Below are positions 61,501-64,000 of a stretch of 64,000 nt of DNA, one piece after another. A program made the translations under genes and the position numbers. Origin of the DNA: Aristolochia californica (Eukaryota; Streptophyta; Magnoliopsida; Piperales; Aristolochiaceae). Position 1 is the first letter of the stretch. The number at the start of each line of letters is the position of its first letter. Below the pieces are notes generated by a model. It saw only the letters and a list, made by a program, of their open reading frames with translations, ran no database searches and was not told the DNA's origin. The stretch spans positions 26,070,908 through 26,134,907 of the forward strand of contig JARWKL010000002.1 in the NCBI GenBank assembly GCA_029961685.1, read 5' to 3'.

Positions 61501-62459
61501 AAAATAATTTTCTTCACTTCCATTTTTGATAGTTAACAATTTTTTCTGCACATAAACTCTACAATTTTTATTTTGTTGTGACTTATTTGCCTTATCTTTT
61601 TGTTTACGAGAAAAATGAGAGAGTGAAAACACTAGTTTGGATTTGAAATAAGATTGACCATCCAAAATGGAAATGTAAAAATGCTGAGAGAGATAGTTCC
61701 AAAAAGTAGATGTGATTTTTAAGGATTGAAAACTCTTTTAGTTTATTATTTATTGGTATTTGCAATCATCGGAAAAAGGGGAGCAAGGCATTTTTAACTG
61801 AGTGTTGACTCCCTAACCATCAGTCATTGCTAACAAAAAATTATAGCCGTTACACATCATTAATTGATCAAAACATTTACGATGATCTATGATTGTTAGG
61901 TCAACTTTTTTTAAATAGGAAAAAAAGTGGGATGTTTGGCTCTGGTAAATATCCCACCGTACGTTGACTTGAGAATTTAATTTTTCCTACTCCATGAAAT
62001 TTTTGGATCATTAGGTCATTTGCATCTTAACCATGTTTAAAGCATGCATATCCATTTTTAAAACATGTTAGGATCAATTAGAAATCTATTTCTAATAAAT
62101 TTCCACCAAGCTATTAGGGGTTGTACTAGTGGAATTTCCCAAACATGGATAACAAAACTTTGGTGTTCGTTTTTAGTGCATGAAATAATTTTCTTCACTT
62201 ACATCTATTATAGTTTTCAATTTTTTGCTTACATAAACTCTAAAATTTTCATTTTGTTGTGATCTATTTGCCTTCTCCTTTTGTTTACAAGAAAATGGGA
62301 GAGTGAAAAGTCAAGTTTTGATTTGAAAAAAAATTGAACATTCAAGATGGAAATGCACAAATGCTGAGAGAGATAATTCCAAAATGTATCTATGATTTTT
62401 AAGGATTGTAAACTCTTTTAGTTTTTTTACCTAATTGGTATTCCAATCATCAGAAAAGA

Positions 62460-62478
62460 GGGGGGGGGGGGGGGGGGG
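62460..62478 (+). repeat. G-run, 19 uninterrupted G
   Basis: The last strongly expanded G-run in the window. It joins TGCATTTTTAACCGAG, the normal downstream block. Confidence 0.95.
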
Positions 62479-64000
62479 TGCATTTTTAACCGAGTGATGA
62501 CTCCCAAACCATAAGTCATTTCTAACAAAAATTATAGCCGTTACACATCATTTATCGATCAAAACAGTTACAATGATCTATGATTGTTAGGCACACATTT
62601 TGTAAATGGGCATAAAGTGGATTGTTCGGCTCAGGTACACCATACGTTAACTTCAGAATTTAATTTTTCCTACTCCTTCAAATTTTTGAATCTTTAGGTG
62701 ATTCGCATCTTCAACATGTTTAAGGCATGGATATCCATATTTAAAACATATTAGGATCAATTAGAAATCTCTTTCTTATAAAATTCCACCGAGCTATTTG
62801 GGGTTTTACTGGTGGAATTTCCAAAACATGGATAACAAAACTTTAGTGTACATTTTTAGCACGAGAAATAATTTTCTTCACTAACATTTGTTATAGTTTT
62901 CAATTTTTTGTATACATAAACTCTAAAATTTTCATTTTGTTCTAACCTATTTGCCTTATCTTTTTGTTTACGAGAAAAATGGGAGAGTGAAAACTCAAGT
63001 TTGGATTTGAAAAACAATTGAACATCCAAATTGGAAATGCACAAATTCTGAGAGAGATAATACCAAAAAGTATATGTGATTTTTAAGGATTGTAAAGTCT
63101 TTTAGTTTTTATATATTAGGTTTTCCATTCATCGGAAAAGGGGGGTCGAGGAATTTTTAACTGAGTGTTGACTCCCAAACCATAAGTCATTTGAAAGAAA
63201 AATTATAGCTGTTACACATCATTAATCGATCTAAACATTTACGATGATCTATGATTGTTAGGTCCGCTTTTTGTAAATAGCCAAAAAGTGGGTTGTTGGG
63301 CTCTGCTAAATATCCCACCGCACATTAACTTGAGAATTTAATTTTTCCTACTCCTTGAAATTTTTGTATCATTAGGTCATTTGCATCTTCAACTTGTTTT
63401 AGGCATGCATATCCATATTTAAAACATGTTAGGATCAATTAGAAATCTCTTTCTTATAAAATTCCACCAAGCAATTAGGGGTTGTACATGTGGAATTTCC
63501 CAAACATGGAAAACAAAACTTTGGTGTACATTTTAATGCGTGAAATAATATTATTCACTTACATTTGTTATAGTTTTCAATTTTTTCCATACATAAACTC
63601 TAAAATTTTCATTTTGTTTTGATCTTTTTGCCTTAATTTTTTATTTACGAGAAAAATGAGTGAGTGAAAACTCATGTTTGGATTTGAAAAAAATTGAACA
63701 TCCAAATTAGAAATGCCCAAATGTAGAGAGAGATAATTCCAAAAAGTATCTGTGATTTTTAAGGATTGTAAGCTCTTTTAGTTTTTTATATATTAAGTTT
63801 TGCAATGGTCGGAAAAGGTGGGTCGAGGAATTTTTATCTGAGTGTTAACACCCAAACGATAAGTAATTTCTAGATAAAATTATAGCCATTGCACATCATT
63901 AATCTATCAAAACATTTACGATGATATATGATTGTTTGGTCCGCTTTTAGTAAATAGGCAAAAAGTGGGTTGTTTGGCTCTTGTAAATATCCCTCTGCAC

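Larger units (their letters stand above)
30391..64000 (+). repeat. Satellite array, main segment (~50 monomers)
   Basis: A continuous array in the same orientation and phase as the left segments. GCATGCAT-type boxes lie at about 31065, 32375, 33055, 33737, 34414, 35090, 35741, 36454, 37152, 37874, 38551, 39031, 39715, 40320, 40692, 41350, 42007, 42669, 43247, 43923, 44600, 45279, 45930, 46608, 47239, 47933, 48622, 49299, 49862, 50508, 51187, 51851, 52503, 53191, 53870, 54186, 54863, 56060, 56740, 57420, 58097, 58757, 59434, 60109, 60749, 61362, 62042, 62725 and 63403. Typical spacing is 660-683 bp. I see no gene and no further transposon. The array runs off the window end. Confidence 0.96.

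Noticed and set aside
32398..62262. Recurring plus-strand 65-residue frames beginning MLG(S/P)(I/V) in satellite monomers (for example at 32398, 39054, 51210, 58120 and 62065)
   Set aside because: They begin at the same satellite ATGTTAGGATC position and are open in only about ten of some 70 monomers. They have no domain and overlap an antisense frame. Shared satellite sequence explains them.
39..63044. Recurring minus-strand ~62-residue frames ending ...KTIINVSEENYFTH in satellite monomers
   Set aside because: Same reasoning: low-complexity Lys/Asn/Phe-rich translations of AT-rich satellite, broken in most monomers, so no sign of selection for coding.

Overview
The window looks like plant nuclear DNA, most likely from pericentromeric or other constitutive heterochromatin. 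About 46 kb of the 64 kb is one AT-rich tandem satellite. The rest is retrotransposon sequence: one Athila-like Ty3/gypsy derivative, one Ty1/copia element, one chromodomain Ty3/gypsy element (chromovirus) nested inside the copia element, and a short orphan LTR-like fragment. Primer sites matching plant tRNA-Asp and initiator tRNA-Met, and the Athila-type integrase, point to a flowering plant; I cannot name the species. I see no host protein-coding gene, tRNA, rRNA or CRISPR array. Layout: 1-1018 satellite; 1019-7425 Athila-like element, + strand, flanked by GGGGG; 7426-16626 satellite; 16627-16910 orphan LTR-like fragment in place of part of a monomer; 16911-18764 satellite; 18765-30390 copia element, - strand, flanked by CATAT; within it 21671-27840 chromovirus, + strand, flanked by TTATC; 30391-64000 satellite. 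The satellite has about 70 head-to-tail copies, all in the same orientation, most spaced 660-683 bp (most often about 678 bp). Every well-preserved monomer carries a G-rich run at one fixed position (up to 37 uninterrupted G), and nearly all carry an inverted repeat with arms AAATTCCACCA / TGGTGGAATTT around an 18-nt spacer. Monomer phase is kept across both large insertions. Between about 38.5 and 54 kb, monomers fall into diverged types that share diagnostic indels, which suggests local higher-order duplication. By eye the two chromovirus LTRs differ at about 14 of 909 positions, while the copia and Athila-like LTR pairs are only roughly 92-95% identical. This agrees with the nesting order: satellite first, then copia, then chromovirus. 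All three large elements are defective. The Athila-like element has lost gag, protease, RT and RNase H but keeps an integrase broken by one stop. The copia gag-pol is decayed and cut inside integrase by the chromovirus. The chromovirus gag-pol is almost complete, with one small frameshifting deletion and eight in-frame nonsense codons, all of them TAG. All identities, distances and counts are by-eye readings of the sequence, not computed alignments.
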